Assembly: GCF_030269305.1 (NCBI RefSeq)
Contig: NZ_BSTC01000010.1
Span: forward strand, 124,001 to 188,000
Source of the DNA: Kineosporia sp. NBRC 101731
GTDB lineage: Bacteria; Actinomycetota; Actinomycetes; Actinomycetales; Kineosporiaceae
DNA: 64,000 bases
Direction: 5' to 3'
In this document: piece after piece, positions 46,411 through 55,832 of the stretch
Position numbering within the stretch: the stretch's first letter is position 1
Layout: the number at the start of each line of letters is the position of its first letter
Made by a program: the position numbers and the translations under genes
The notes under the pieces: model-generated
The model's database searches: none
The model's input: the letters and a program-made list of their open reading frames with translations, nothing else
Told to the model about the DNA's origin: nothing

Positions 46411-47883
46411 GTGGACGTCACAGACCTCGCCCGGCTCCAGTTCGCGGTGACGACCGTCTACCACTACCTGTTCGTGCCCCTGTCGATGAGTCTCTCGCTG
46501 CTCACCGCGGGATTCCACACCGCCTGGCTGCGCACCCGCCGCGACGATCTGAAGCGGGTCACGGTGCTCTGCGGTCAGTTGCTGCTCATCACGTTCGCCG
46601 TCGGAGTGGTCACCGGCCTGGTGCAGGAGTTCCAGTTCGGTCTGGCCTGGAGCAGCTTCGCCCGCTTCTACGGCGACGTGTTCGGCCCGACCCTGGCGAT
46701 CGAGGGCATGCTGGCCTTCTTCCTGGAGGCGACCTTCCTCGGCCTGTGGTTCTTCGGCTGGGACCGCCTCCCGAAAGGTCTTCACCTGGCCACCATCTGG
46801 GTCGTCGCCATCGGCACCCAGCTGTCGGCGTTCATCATCCTCTCGGCCAACTCGTTCATGCAGAACCCGATCGGCTACTCCATCAATGAGCAGACCGGTC
46901 GCGCCGAGCTGAACGACTTCTCCAGCCTGCTCTTCAACAAACTCAACCTGGCCGCCTACCCGCACGCCGCGTCCGGTGCCCTGATGACCGGTGGCGCCCT
47001 GCTGCTGGCCATCTCGCTGTGGAACCAGTTGCGCCGTCCCGGTGTCGACCGCGCCGCCGTGCGCGTGCTCGGCCGGGTCGGGGCCTGGGTGGTCGTCGTC
47101 GGCGGGGCGCTCGTCTCGATCAGCGGCGACCGGCTCGGCGTGGTCATCTCCGAGGTGCAGCCGATGAAGATGGCGGCCGCCGAGGCCCTCTACACGACCA
47201 CGACCGGCGCCCCCTTCTCCCTCTTCTCCTACGCCGGGCCGGGCGAGACCGAACCGTCCGTCAAGATCGACATTCCCGGCCTGCTGTCCTTCCTCGTCAC
47301 CCACGACTTCCACGGCACCGTCCAGGGCATCAACGACCTGCAGGCGCAGTACACGCAGCAGTTCGGCGAGGCCAACTACGTGCCCTGGGTGCCGGTCGCG
47401 TTCTGGTCGTTCCGGCTGATGATCGGCGTCGGTATGACCGCCGCCGCGCTGGCGGCGCTGTACCTGTTCGTCACCCGCCAGGACCGCGACCTGCCCGCCT
47501 TCCTGAGCAACCCGCGACTGCGCCCGGTCGTCGTCCTCGTCCCCGCCGTCATCGGGCTGATGCCGCTGGCGGCCAATGCGATCGGCTGGATCTTCACCGA
47601 GACCGCCCGCCAGCCCTGGCTCGCCTTCGGCCTGTTCCGCACCGAGCAGGGCGTCAGTCCTGGCGTCACGGCGGCCGAGGTGATCATCTCGATCGTCGGA
47701 TTCACCATCGTCTACGGCATTCTCGCCGTCGTCTGGGTGCGCCTGATGTGCCGGCTGGTGCGTTCCGGGCCGGGATCGGGGGAGACGGAGCACCACGCGC
47801 CGGCGGTGTCCTCCGACGGCGACGGTGACCACACCGAAACCGCGACCGACCACGACGACGCGCGCCTCGTCCTCACTTACTGA
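46411..47883 (+). CDS. cydA: Cytochrome bd ubiquinol/menaquinol oxidase subunit I
   Basis: This 490-residue membrane subunit carries the haems. It starts VDVTDLARLQFAVTTVYHYL, with haem ligand His18 (equivalent to His19 in E. coli). FGPTLAIEGMLAFFLEATFL carries the conserved glutamates, LNLAAYPHAASGAL the second haem-ligand His, and WSFRLMIGVGM the Met ligand. It is of the short Q-loop type. It is a high-affinity oxygen reductase in the cytoplasmic membrane. The GTG at 46411 is chosen over an in-frame start at 46294, since AGAAGG lies 9 bp upstream and the longer start would sit inside the operator. It is the first gene of cydA-cydB-cydDC. Confidence 0.95.
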   Translation: MDVTDLARLQFAVTTVYHYLFVPLSMSLSLLTAGFHTAWLRTRRDDLKRVTVLCGQLLLITFAVGVVTGLVQEFQFGLAWSSFARFYGDVFGPTLAIEGMLAFFLEATFLGLWFFGWDRLPKGLHLATIWVVAIGTQLSAFIILSANSFMQNPIGYSINEQTGRAELNDFSSLLFNKLNLAAYPHAASGALMTGGALLLAISLWNQLRRPGVDRAAVRVLGRVGAWVVVVGGALVSISGDRLGVVISEVQPMKMAAAEALYTTTTGAPFSLFSYAGPGETEPSVKIDIPGLLSFLVTHDFHGTVQGINDLQAQYTQQFGEANYVPWVPVAFWSFRLMIGVGMTAAALAALYLFVTRQDRDLPAFLSNPRLRPVVVLVPAVIGLMPLAANAIGWIFTETARQPWLAFGLFRTEQGVSPGVTAAEVIISIVGFTIVYGILAVVWVRLMCRLVRSGPGSGETEHHAPAVSSDGDGDHTETATDHDDARLVLTY

Positions 47884-47911
47884 TCTGACTGATTGCTGGA
47901 GAAGGCTTCTC

Positions 47912-48910
47912 ATGGATCTACCCGTGATCTGGTTCGGCGTGATCATCGCCGCCTGGGTGCTCTTCTTCGTGCTCGAGGGTTTCGACTTCGGGGTCGGCAT
48001 GATCGCCGGCCTGGCCCGCCGCCCCCGGCACGAACGCGACGCCGCCGTCCGCACCATCGCCCCGACCTGGGACGGCAACGAGGTGTGGCTCGTCGGTGCG
48101 ATCGGCCTGATGTTCGCGATCTTCCCGGACTGGTACGCGTCCGTGCTCTCCAGCCTCTACCTGCCGATGGTGCTGATCCTGCTGGCGCTCGCCGCCCGGG
48201 GCGTGGCCCTGGAGTTCCGCGGCAAGTACCACGGCGAGGGTGAGGAACGCTGGAAGGACCGCTGCGACGCGATCATGGCCTGGTCGTCCCTGCTGGTCGT
48301 CGCGCTCTGGGGTGCCGTCGTCGCAGTGCTCGCCCGGGGTCTGGCGATCGACGGGCAGGGTGAGGTCATGGGCGGTGGCTGGAACCGCAGCATCGACCCG
48401 CTCCTCACCTGGGAAGCCGCAGCCGGTGCCCTCGGCGCGGTGCTGATGGCCCTGCTGGTCGGGGCGCTGTTCCTGTCGCTGCGCACCACCGGCCCGCTGC
48501 GCGACTGGTCGCGTGGGCTGGCCGTACAAGCCGGAAGTGTGCTCGCTGTAGGAATTCTCGCCGTGGCCGCCCTCAGCGGTCAGTTCGTGGTCGCGATGCT
48601 CGTGGTGCCGGCGGCCGGGGCCGCGGCCGGCGCCCAGCTGCGCCGCGAGGGACTGGCCTTCACCGCCGGGGCCCTCACCATCGCGCTGGCCACCGTGCTC
48701 GGGCTGGCCTGGCAGGCGCCCACCCTGGTGCCCAGCACGCTGGACGCCACCTGGTCGATCACCATGGACAGTGCCGTCACCTCGGACTTCTCGCTCGAAC
48801 TGATCAGCTGGGCGGCCCTGTTCATCATGCCCGCCGTGGTGATCTACCAGGCCTTCTCCTACTGGATCTTCCGCAAGCGCATCAGCAGTGCCCGGGTGAC
48901 CACGGCATGA
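47912..48910 (+). CDS. cydB: Cytochrome bd oxidase subunit II
   Basis: This 332-residue membrane protein starts MDLPVIWFGVIIAAWVLFFV, followed by LEGFDFGVGM, IAPTWDGNEVWLVGAIGLMFA and ARGVALEFRGKY, all standard CydB motifs. The ATG at 47912 has GGAGAAGG upstream. The TGA overlaps the cydDC ATG (ATGA). Confidence 0.95.
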   Translation: MDLPVIWFGVIIAAWVLFFVLEGFDFGVGMIAGLARRPRHERDAAVRTIAPTWDGNEVWLVGAIGLMFAIFPDWYASVLSSLYLPMVLILLALAARGVALEFRGKYHGEGEERWKDRCDAIMAWSSLLVVALWGAVVAVLARGLAIDGQGEVMGGGWNRSIDPLLTWEAAAGALGAVLMALLVGALFLSLRTTGPLRDWSRGLAVQAGSVLAVGILAVAALSGQFVVAMLVVPAAGAAAGAQLRREGLAFTAGALTIALATVLGLAWQAPTLVPSTLDATWSITMDSAVTSDFSLELISWAALFIMPAVVIYQAFSYWIFRKRISSARVTTA

Positions 48911-51900
48911 GTACCCCTCCCGTCCGTCCCTCCTCCCCGACGGTGCCGCGCCCCCGTGGGCCGGTGGACACCCGGGTCTTCCGGCTCGTCCCGACCCTGC
49001 GCGGCGACGCGGCCGGGCTCGGTGCCCTCGCCGCGCTCGGGGCTGCGGCGCTGCTCGGCCAGCTCGTCGCCGCGGCCTGGGCCGTCACCGTGGTCGAGAC
49101 CGGGACGTCGCCCTGGCCGCCGCTGACTGCTTTCGTGGCAGCCACTCTCGTGCGCAGTGCGCTGCGGTCCGTCGAGCAGGTGCTCACCGCCCGGGCGGCC
49201 GGGCGGGCCCGGGTCGCGCTCGGCACCGCGCTCGTGGGCTCGGCCCTGCGGCTGTCGCCGGACCGGCTGGCGGAAGCCGGGCCGGGCCGGATCTCGGCGC
49301 TCGCCACGAACGGTGTCGACTCGCTGGAGAAGTACGTCACCCGTTACCTGCCCGCGGTCGTTCCCGCCGTGCTGCTGCCGCCCGCGGTGATCGTGATCCT
49401 CGCGCTGCTGGACCCGCGCTCGGCCGTCGTGGTGGTGGTCACCCTGCCCCTGATCCCGTTGTTCGCCGTGCTCGTGGGGCGGTTGACCGAGTCGCGCTCG
49501 GCGCAGCAGTGGCAGCTGATGTCGAAGCTGTCCTCCCATTTCCTCGACGTGGTGCAGGGACTGGTGACGCTGCGGGCCTACCGGCGGGCCGACCGGCAGG
49601 TCGAGGTACTCACCGCGGTGGGGGAGCGGCACCGGGCGGCCACGGTGCGGGTGCTGCGGATCGCGTTCCTCTCCGGCACCGCGCTCGACCTGGTGGCAAC
49701 CCTGTCCGTCGGCCTGGTCGCGGTCGAGGCCGGGTTGCGCGTGGCCGCGGGTGATCTGGGCCTGGGAACCGCGCTCGTCGCCATCCTCGTCGCTCCCGAG
49801 GCGTATCGTCCCGTCCGCGAGCTGGGGGCCCGGTTCCACGAGAGTGCCGATGCCACCGCTGTTCTCGATGAGGTTTCGGTGCTGGTGGACGATGTTCCCG
49901 CCCCCGTCGCGACGGCCGGTGGCGTTTCGCTCCCGTCGGGTGTCGCGCTGGTCGCCGACCGTCTCACGGTGCGGTTGCCCGGGCGGTCCGAGCCGGTGCT
50001 GTCGGGTGTCGGGCTCTGGGTGTTCGCCGGTTCGATCATGGCGGTCGTCGGGCCCTCGGGGGTCGGCAAGACCACGCTGATCCGGGTTCTCGCCCGCCAG
50101 CTGACCCCGGAATCGGGCTTCGTGAACGGAGCCGACCCCGTCTACCTTCCGCAGCGGCCCAGCTTTCCCCTGGCCCGCACGGTGCGGGAGGCGGTGACGG
50201 CGGCCTGGCCGCAGGCCTCCCGCGAGGTGATCGACGAGGCCCTGCGGGACGCGGCGGCCCTCGACTGGATCAATGCCCTGCCCGCCGGGCTCGACACCGC
50301 TCTCGCCGAGGACGGACGTGACCTCAGTGCCGGCCAGCGTCAGCGTCTGGCGCTGGCCCGGACCTACGTGCAGGCGGCCGGGCACGCGGCCCGGGTGAGG
50401 CCCGTCGTCCTCCTGCTCGACGAGCCGACCGCCCACCTCGACGACGTCACCGAGAAGGCGGTGCTGGCCGGTCTGCGCCGCCGCGCCGACAGCGGTACCG
50501 CGGTGGTGACGGTTGCGCACCGCCCGGCGGCCATCGCGGCAGCGGACGAGGTGACGCACCTGTGGGGCAACACGTCCCGGGTGTCTCTGCCCGGTGATCC
50601 GGGCTCGTCCAGGGCGGTGAGTTCTGTCGACCAGGCCGTTGTCTGGTCGCAGGTGGAGGAGATCGCGCCGTCGGTGGTCCACGGTGGAGGCCGGGCCGGG
50701 GCGGGCAGTCTGCCGGGTCTGGTTCCGTCTCCCCGCCCTGGCGCGGGGTCGTCGGCGGTGGTCTCGCCGTCTGGCCCATCGCTCTTGAGAGGGAGCGATA
50801 ACAGGCTTTCGCGGGTGGAAGATGAAGATCTTGAAGGCCGCTCCAGTCACGCTGATTCCCCTCCGGCGCGGGAGCCTCAGGGCGACGCCGTGCTACCGGG
50901 TTTCGGCCGGGCCTGGGCCGACGCCAGGCCCACGCGCAGCTGGATCCCGGCCCGCCTGCGCACGGCCTCGATGAACCTGGCCCTGGTGCTGGGTACGCTG
51001 TCGTCACTGTCCGGTGTGGCCCTCACGGCGGTCGCCGCCTGGCTCCTGACGAAGGCCTCGGGGCAGCCACCGATCCTGACTCTCACCGTGGCGGTGGTGG
51101 GGGTGCGGCTGTTCGCCGTCACGCGTCCTCTGCTCAGCTATCTGGACCGGCTCGTCGCCCACGACGTGGCGCTGGCCGATCTCGGCCGGTTGCGGGCCCG
51201 CGTCTACGCCGATCTCGTTCCGCGGGTGCCCGGTCCGGCTCTGCCCCGGCGCGGAGACCTGCTGACCCGTCTGGTGGACGACGTCGACGCGGTCGGCGAC
51301 ACCGTGCTGCGCTGGCGACGTCCGGCCACCGTGGCCGCGGCCACGCTGGTCGTTGCGCTGCTCGTCGCCGCGATCATTGACCGGACCGCCGCGCTCGCGG
51401 CTCTGCCCGGCCTTCTGCTGGCCGGCGTGGTGGCCCCGGTCGTCGCGGGTGCCGGAGCCGATCGGCGGGCCGAGCGCACGGCCGAGGCGAAGGCGGGCTA
51501 CTCGCAGACCGTGGTCGAGGTGCTGGCCGGGGCCGAGGACGTGAAGGCGCTCGGCGCCACGGCAACCGGGGTCGAACCGGTCCGCACGGCTGGTCGTCAC
51601 GCCACCGAGGCTGACCGGGTCCAGGTGCGTCGCAACGCCCTGGCCGAGTTTCTGCGGACGGCCGGGGCGGGTCTTGCCGTGGCCGGGGTCATGCTCGTGA
51701 CCACCGGCATCACCGGATCCACCGGTCTCACTCTCCAGCAGGTGGGGGTGCTCGTGCTCGGCACCCTGGCCCTCGCCGACGTCACGGCGACCCTGCCCGA
51801 CGCCGTCAATGCCCGTACCCGAGGACGCATCGCCCGCCGCCGTCTGGCCCAGGTGCTCCAGACCCCGGCGGCCAGTGTCGATGCGGTCGTGGATGCTTCG

Positions 51901-52689
51901 GCTCGGGAGCTGGGCCCGGTCGGGCTTGATGTCGCTCCGGCTGGTTCTGGCGTCACCCTGGCGGGTTCTGGCATCGCCCCGGCTGGTCCGGGTGTCGAAC
52001 TGAGTGCTGTCGTGGCCGGCTGGGACAGGTCCGGTGCTCCGGTGCTGACCGGTCTCGACCTGGATCTCGGCCCGGGGCGACGGATCGCGGTGCAGGGGCC
52101 GTCCGGGAGCGGCAAGTCGACGCTGGCCGGTCTGGTGTTGAAGTTCCTCGACCCCCGGGAAGGCCGGCTCAGTCTCGCCGGCCGGGACTACGGGACGCTG
52201 GCGGGCGACCGGGTGCGGGAGAGCATCGGGTTGGTGCCGGACGACGACCACGTCTTCGCAAGCACCGTGCGGGAGAACCTGAAACTGGCGAAACCCGATG
52301 CGAGTGACGGTGAACTGCGCGTCGTGCTGACCCGGGCCCGGCTGGGGAACTGGTTCAACGCCACCCCCGACGGACTGGACACCTGGCTGGGGGAGCGGGG
52401 TGCCACGATGTCTGCCGGTGAACGTCGGCGGATGGCCCTGGCCCGTGCTCTGCTGGCGGACCGGCCGGTGCTGGTGCTCGACGAACCAGCCGAGAGCCTG
52501 GACGCCGAGACCGCGCAGGCTGTACTCGCCGACATACTTGACGCCTCCTCGGGGAAAACCGTGCTGCTGGTCACACATCGCGCCGAGGGTCTCGATGCGA
52601 TGGATGCCGTGCTGCACCTGGAGAACGGAAGCCTGGTCAACGGAAATCTGGTCAACGGAAATCTGGGGGAGAGCGGCCCGAAGCGCTGA
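48907..52689 (+). CDS. cydDC: Fused CydD-CydC ABC exporter
   Basis: This 1260-residue fusion has two complete half-transporters, each with a six-helix membrane domain and a nucleotide-binding domain. The first Walker A is GPSGVGKTTL (Lys388), with LSAGQRQRLALAR and VLLLDEPTAHLDD. A low-complexity linker follows (about 565-670). The second Walker A is GPSGSGKSTL (Lys1070), with MSAGERRRMALARALL and VLVLDEPAESLDAE. CydDC exports thiols or haem-related compounds to the outside and is required for cytochrome bd assembly. Fused forms are common in Streptomyces-like bacteria. An APAGSG-type repeat lies before the second nucleotide-binding domain and a LVNGN repeat at the very C-terminus. Confidence 0.94.
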   Translation: MSTPPVRPSSPTVPRPRGPVDTRVFRLVPTLRGDAAGLGALAALGAAALLGQLVAAAWAVTVVETGTSPWPPLTAFVAATLVRSALRSVEQVLTARAAGRARVALGTALVGSALRLSPDRLAEAGPGRISALATNGVDSLEKYVTRYLPAVVPAVLLPPAVIVILALLDPRSAVVVVVTLPLIPLFAVLVGRLTESRSAQQWQLMSKLSSHFLDVVQGLVTLRAYRRADRQVEVLTAVGERHRAATVRVLRIAFLSGTALDLVATLSVGLVAVEAGLRVAAGDLGLGTALVAILVAPEAYRPVRELGARFHESADATAVLDEVSVLVDDVPAPVATAGGVSLPSGVALVADRLTVRLPGRSEPVLSGVGLWVFAGSIMAVVGPSGVGKTTLIRVLARQLTPESGFVNGADPVYLPQRPSFPLARTVREAVTAAWPQASREVIDEALRDAAALDWINALPAGLDTALAEDGRDLSAGQRQRLALARTYVQAAGHAARVRPVVLLLDEPTAHLDDVTEKAVLAGLRRRADSGTAVVTVAHRPAAIAAADEVTHLWGNTSRVSLPGDPGSSRAVSSVDQAVVWSQVEEIAPSVVHGGGRAGAGSLPGLVPSPRPGAGSSAVVSPSGPSLLRGSDNRLSRVEDEDLEGRSSHADSPPAREPQGDAVLPGFGRAWADARPTRSWIPARLRTASMNLALVLGTLSSLSGVALTAVAAWLLTKASGQPPILTLTVAVVGVRLFAVTRPLLSYLDRLVAHDVALADLGRLRARVYADLVPRVPGPALPRRGDLLTRLVDDVDAVGDTVLRWRRPATVAAATLVVALLVAAIIDRTAALAALPGLLLAGVVAPVVAGAGADRRAERTAEAKAGYSQTVVEVLAGAEDVKALGATATGVEPVRTAGRHATEADRVQVRRNALAEFLRTAGAGLAVAGVMLVTTGITGSTGLTLQQVGVLVLGTLALADVTATLPDAVNARTRGRIARRRLAQVLQTPAASVDAVVDASARELGPVGLDVAPAGSGVTLAGSGIAPAGPGVELSAVVAGWDRSGAPVLTGLDLDLGPGRRIAVQGPSGSGKSTLAGLVLKFLDPREGRLSLAGRDYGTLAGDRVRESIGLVPDDDHVFASTVRENLKLAKPDASDGELRVVLTRARLGNWFNATPDGLDTWLGERGATMSAGERRRMALARALLADRPVLVLDEPAESLDAETAQAVLADILDASSGKTVLLVTHRAEGLDAMDAVLHLENGSLVNGNLVNGNLGESGPKR
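52633..52662. repeat. 15-bp tandem repeat at the cydDC 3' end
   Basis: CTGGTCAACGGAAAT occurs twice in perfect tandem, in frame, encoding LVNGN-LVNGN just before the stop. Confidence 0.85.
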
Positions 52690-52831
52690 CGGCGAGCGCC
52701 TTGAGTTACCGGTGCGGCCACCCGCCGGATCCCGGATCTGCTGGATCAGAAGGGCGGTTCACCCCGGTCGGGGAGAGGATCGGTTCCTTCGTCCCCGGGG
52801 GCATGCGGTGGCCGGGCCGTTGGTCCGCCCC

Positions 52832-53284
52832 CTACAGCTCGTACTTGAAACCCGCGTGCGACTGGACGAAACCCAGCCGGCGGTAGAAGCGATGAGCGTC
52901 CGGGCGGGTGAGGTCGGACGTCAGCTGGACCAGATGGCAACCCCGCGAGCGGCATTCGTCGATGATCCACCGCATCAAGGCCGAGCCCAGTCCGGACCCG
53001 CGCTCGGTACTCGACACGCGCACGGCCTCGACGATGGCCCGCGTCGCCCCGCGCCGGGACAGTCCCGGGATGAACGTGAGCTGGGCCGTGGCCAGCACCG
53101 TGCCGTCCCGCTCACCGACCACGAGCAACTGGCCGGCATCCTGTTCCACCCGGGTGAAAGCCTTCTCGTACAGAGGAAGATCGTCAGGGCTCTCGCGTTG
53201 TGCCCCGAGCCGGTCGTCGGCCAGCAGGCCCACGATGGCGGGGACGTCGGGAAGGGCGGCGCGGCGGAACTGAAGGTCGGTCAT
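52832..53284 (-). CDS. GNAT-family N-acetyltransferase
   Basis: This 150-residue single-domain protein reads RRAALPDVPAIVGLLADD at the start. Motif A is VRVSSTERGSGLGSALMRWI, then LVQLTSDLTRPDAHRFYRRLGF. Its length is that of the small PhnO/aminoglycoside-type GNATs. The substrate is unknown. It stands alone, convergent with cydDC. Confidence 0.88.
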   Translation of the reverse strand: MTDLQFRRAALPDVPAIVGLLADDRLGAQRESPDDLPLYEKAFTRVEQDAGQLLVVGERDGTVLATAQLTFIPGLSRRGATRAIVEAVRVSSTERGSGLGSALMRWIIDECRSRGCHLVQLTSDLTRPDAHRFYRRLGFVQSHAGFKYEL

Positions 53285-53353
53285 CGTCCCGCATCATAAG
53301 AAGTGGATCGGCTGACCGCCACACCTGGCGGGTCCGATGGCTGCGGATCCGGT

Positions 53354-53704
53354 TCAGGCTGCCTGCGACCGCTCCGAGGTTTCCTGCCCCCGGCGCTGGC
53401 CCGGGACCTGCCCTGACGACGTTCCGGTCGTGTGCCCACGTCGTTCGGTCGCCGCCAGGACCAGAAACCGGCCGGCCGTGCCGTAGCCCGCTCCGGCCGG
53501 GGCCACGAGCGGCAGATCGGCGATGAGATCGGCGCTGACGGAGGTGATCGAGGGCCGGTCGAGGGGCCCTTCCGGAAGCGTGCCGGCGGTCCCGGTCAGG
53601 GCCTGCCGCCCGGCCGCCCGGCCCCGTACGGCCAGTGCACGGCCCAGGGCGCAGGCCAGCATCACGCAGGCCATCGGAACCAGGGCCACGAATTCGACGA
53701 ACAT
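53354..53704 (-). CDS. Small hypothetical protein with N-terminal transmembrane segment
   Basis: This 116-residue protein is not recognised. One hydrophobic helix (VEFVALVPMACVMLACALGRAL, about residues 3-25) is followed by an Ala/Gly-rich region and a polar Arg/Gln/Ser tail. The ATG at 53704 is chosen because GGAGGGAA lies 6 bp upstream; an upstream in-frame start at 53761 lacks such a site. It is between a GNAT gene and the EamA exporter gene, all on the minus strand. Confidence 0.5.
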   Translation of the reverse strand: MFVEFVALVPMACVMLACALGRALAVRGRAAGRQALTGTAGTLPEGPLDRPSITSVSADLIADLPLVAPAGAGYGTAGRFLVLAATERRGHTTGTSSGQVPGQRRGQETSERSQAA

Positions 53705-53777
53705 GACAGTTCCCTCCAGATGCCGGCCGGCCGCGCCGTCCTGTTGCCCGGGTTCTGGCATCTGTCGGCACTGACCA

Positions 53778-54716
53778 TCAAAGCGTCACCCCGTGGGCGG
53801 AATTCGGCGATACCTGAGGACCGGCGTCATCCTCCGGGCGGATACTCGCGGGCCGGGAGCCACCCGGTCGGCGGATGGCGACCACGGCAACCCCCAGGAG
53901 CAGCACCAGCCCGCCCAGCAGTTCGAACGGTCCCGGCTCCTCGTGTTGCACCAGCCAGGCCGTGATCAGCCCGACCACCGGAACCAGCAGGGTGAACGGC
54001 ACCACCTGGGCGGCGGTGTACTTGGCCAGCAGCGTGTTCCAGATGCCGTACCCGACCAGCGACGCGAGCACAGCGGTGTACAGCGTCGACGCCACGTTCC
54101 CGAGCGTGAGGTGGGTGAGCGCGTGGGTCACCTCGGCGAGCCCGTCGACCAGCAAGGAGAGAAGGACGAGGGGAACGGGCACCACGATCGCCGACCACAC
54201 CGTCATCGCGAGCCCGGACTTCACCGCGGCCCGGCGGCTCAGCACGTTTCCGCACGACCAGCTCAGCGCCGCGCAGACGGCCAGGGCCAGGCCGGGCAGA
54301 GGTGTCTCGGCGGACCGGCCGACCGCCACGACGACGAGCCCGATCGCACCCATGGCCACTCCGATCAGGGCCTTGAGGCCAGGTCGTTCACCCAGCACCC
54401 CGGCCGCGATCACCACGGTTCCGACCACCTGGGCCTGCACCACCAGGCTGGCGAGCCCGGCCGGCATGCCGGCGTCCAGCGACAGGTAGAGGAAGGCGAA
54501 CTGGCCCAGGCTGAGAAAGGTGCCGACCAGCAGCAGGGTGTGCCAGGGAACATCCGGCCGGGGCAGGAGGAACAACGCGGGGAGCAGCACCACGACGAAC
54601 CGCAGGGCGACGAACAGCAGAGGCGGGAATCCGGCCAGTCCTTCGTCGATGACGACGAAGTTCATGCCCCAGATCACTGTCACCAAGACAGCCAGGAACG
54701 AGTCGCGAGTGGTCAC
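53778..54716 (-). CDS. EamA/DMT-family exporter
   Basis: This 312-residue protein has ten hydrophobic helices in two EamA repeats. The first starts LAVLVTVIWGMNFVVIDEGL and the second LALAVCAALSWSCGNVLSRR; the end of the second repeat reads LVPVVGLITAWLVQHEEP. It exports amino acids or other metabolites. The GTG at 54716 begins the first helix. It is divergent from a LysR-type gene 72 bp away, the usual arrangement for a regulated exporter. It is 1.7 kb from the nicotianamine synthase-like gene; in Pseudomonas an EamA-type protein (CntI) exports pseudopaline, so a link is possible but unproven. Confidence 0.9.
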   Translation of the reverse strand: MTTRDSFLAVLVTVIWGMNFVVIDEGLAGFPPLLFVALRFVVVLLPALFLLPRPDVPWHTLLLVGTFLSLGQFAFLYLSLDAGMPAGLASLVVQAQVVGTVVIAAGVLGERPGLKALIGVAMGAIGLVVVAVGRSAETPLPGLALAVCAALSWSCGNVLSRRAAVKSGLAMTVWSAIVVPVPLVLLSLLVDGLAEVTHALTHLTLGNVASTLYTAVLASLVGYGIWNTLLAKYTAAQVVPFTLLVPVVGLITAWLVQHEEPGPFELLGGLVLLLGVAVVAIRRPGGSRPASIRPEDDAGPQVSPNSAHGVTL

Positions 54717-54788
54717 GGACTCACGATGGCCTGGTCAACCATGAACGTCCATCGACGATCGCTGCCGGGGAATCGGTAGCATTGCTTC

Positions 54789-55715
54789 ATGATGGATCTG
54801 GTGGCGCTGCGCTCCCTGATCGCCGTCGACGTCCACGGTACGGTCGCGGCGGCCGCGAGCTCCGGTGGTTACACGCCGTCGGCGGTGTCGCAGCAGATCA
54901 AACGGCTGGAGAAGGATCTCGGGGCGGTCCTGCTGGAACGCGTCGGGCGTGGCGTCGTGCTGACCGAACAGGGGCGCACCCTGGTCAAGCACGGGCAGGG
55001 AATCCTGCGCCGGGTCGAGGCCGCGACTGCGGGCCTCAGCGCCGATCAGGGAGAACCGTCGGGGCCGTTGCGGATCGTCGCGTTCTCCACGGCCGTGCGC
55101 GGTCTGGTGGCGCCGCTGCTGGCCGACCTGGCCAGGACCAGTCCGGCGCTCGTGCCGGAGCTGTTCGAGCGTGACCCTTTCGAGGCACTCGACGCCGTGG
55201 CCGCCGGGCAGGCCGACATCGGGCTCGTGCATCACTGGGTGGGGGTGCCGCTGCACCGTCCTGAGTACGTCGCCGCGCAGCTCATCGGCTTCGACACGGC
55301 CGATCTGCTGGTGCATCGCGACCACCCGCTGGCCGGGGCGGAGGTGGTCACACCGGCCGACCTGGTCGACGAACCCTGGGCCTCCACCCCGGTCGGCACG
55401 ATCTGTCACGGCTGGTTCCTCTACATGTTCACCGGTTTCGCCCGTCCGCCGTCGGTCCGGTTCTGGTCGTTCGAGTTTGCCTCGCAGTTGCGCCTGGTGC
55501 AGGAAGGGGTCGCGGTGGCCCTGGTCCCCCGCCTGGGCCGGGGGGCGCTGCCCGACGGGGTGATCGCGGTGCCGGTCTCGGGTCCGGCCCCGACCCGGGT
55601 GATCGAGATGATCTGGCGGGACTCGATGTCCGCCAGTCCGGCCGTCCGGCACGTACGCGACCGGTGTGTCTCCGTCTTCGCCGACCATGCCGAGGTTTTC
55701 GACCCCTCACGCTGA
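54789..55715 (+). CDS. LysR-type transcriptional regulator
   Basis: This 308-residue protein has an N-terminal helix-turn-helix (LVALRSLIAVDVHGTVAAAA, TPSAVSQQIKRLEKDLG, LLERVGRGVVLTEQGR). The effector domain follows (PLRIVAFSTAVRGLVAPLL, GQADIGLVHHW, LVQEGVAVALVPRLG). It probably activates or represses the divergent EamA exporter. An ATG pair opens the gene (54789 and 54792); the first is used. Confidence 0.92.
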   Translation: MMDLVALRSLIAVDVHGTVAAAASSGGYTPSAVSQQIKRLEKDLGAVLLERVGRGVVLTEQGRTLVKHGQGILRRVEAATAGLSADQGEPSGPLRIVAFSTAVRGLVAPLLADLARTSPALVPELFERDPFEALDAVAAGQADIGLVHHWVGVPLHRPEYVAAQLIGFDTADLLVHRDHPLAGAEVVTPADLVDEPWASTPVGTICHGWFLYMFTGFARPPSVRFWSFEFASQLRLVQEGVAVALVPRLGRGALPDGVIAVPVSGPAPTRVIEMIWRDSMSASPAVRHVRDRCVSVFADHAEVFDPSR

Positions 55716-55730
55716 GCCCGTTACCGGCGG

Positions 55731-55749
55731 GTGAATGAGAGTCATTATC
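55731..55749 (-). promoter_or_regulatory. Fur/Zur-like metal box before the GNAT-NAS pair
   Basis: Read on the minus strand, the 19 bases GATAATGACTCTCATTCAC match the E. coli Fur consensus GATAATGATAATCATTATC at 14 of 19 positions. The core AATGA-GAG-TCATT is a perfect dyad. A possible -10 element TATGGT follows at 55761-55766, so a bound regulator would block transcription toward the GNAT and NAS-like genes. Whether iron (Fur) or zinc (Zur) is sensed cannot be told. Confidence 0.65.
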
Positions 55750-55832
55750 AAATCATCCGCTATGGTCTTTCGGCAGGCAGGCGTATGACAAGAGACCGAT
55801 GGCACTGACATTCGACGGGGGATGCGAAGATC

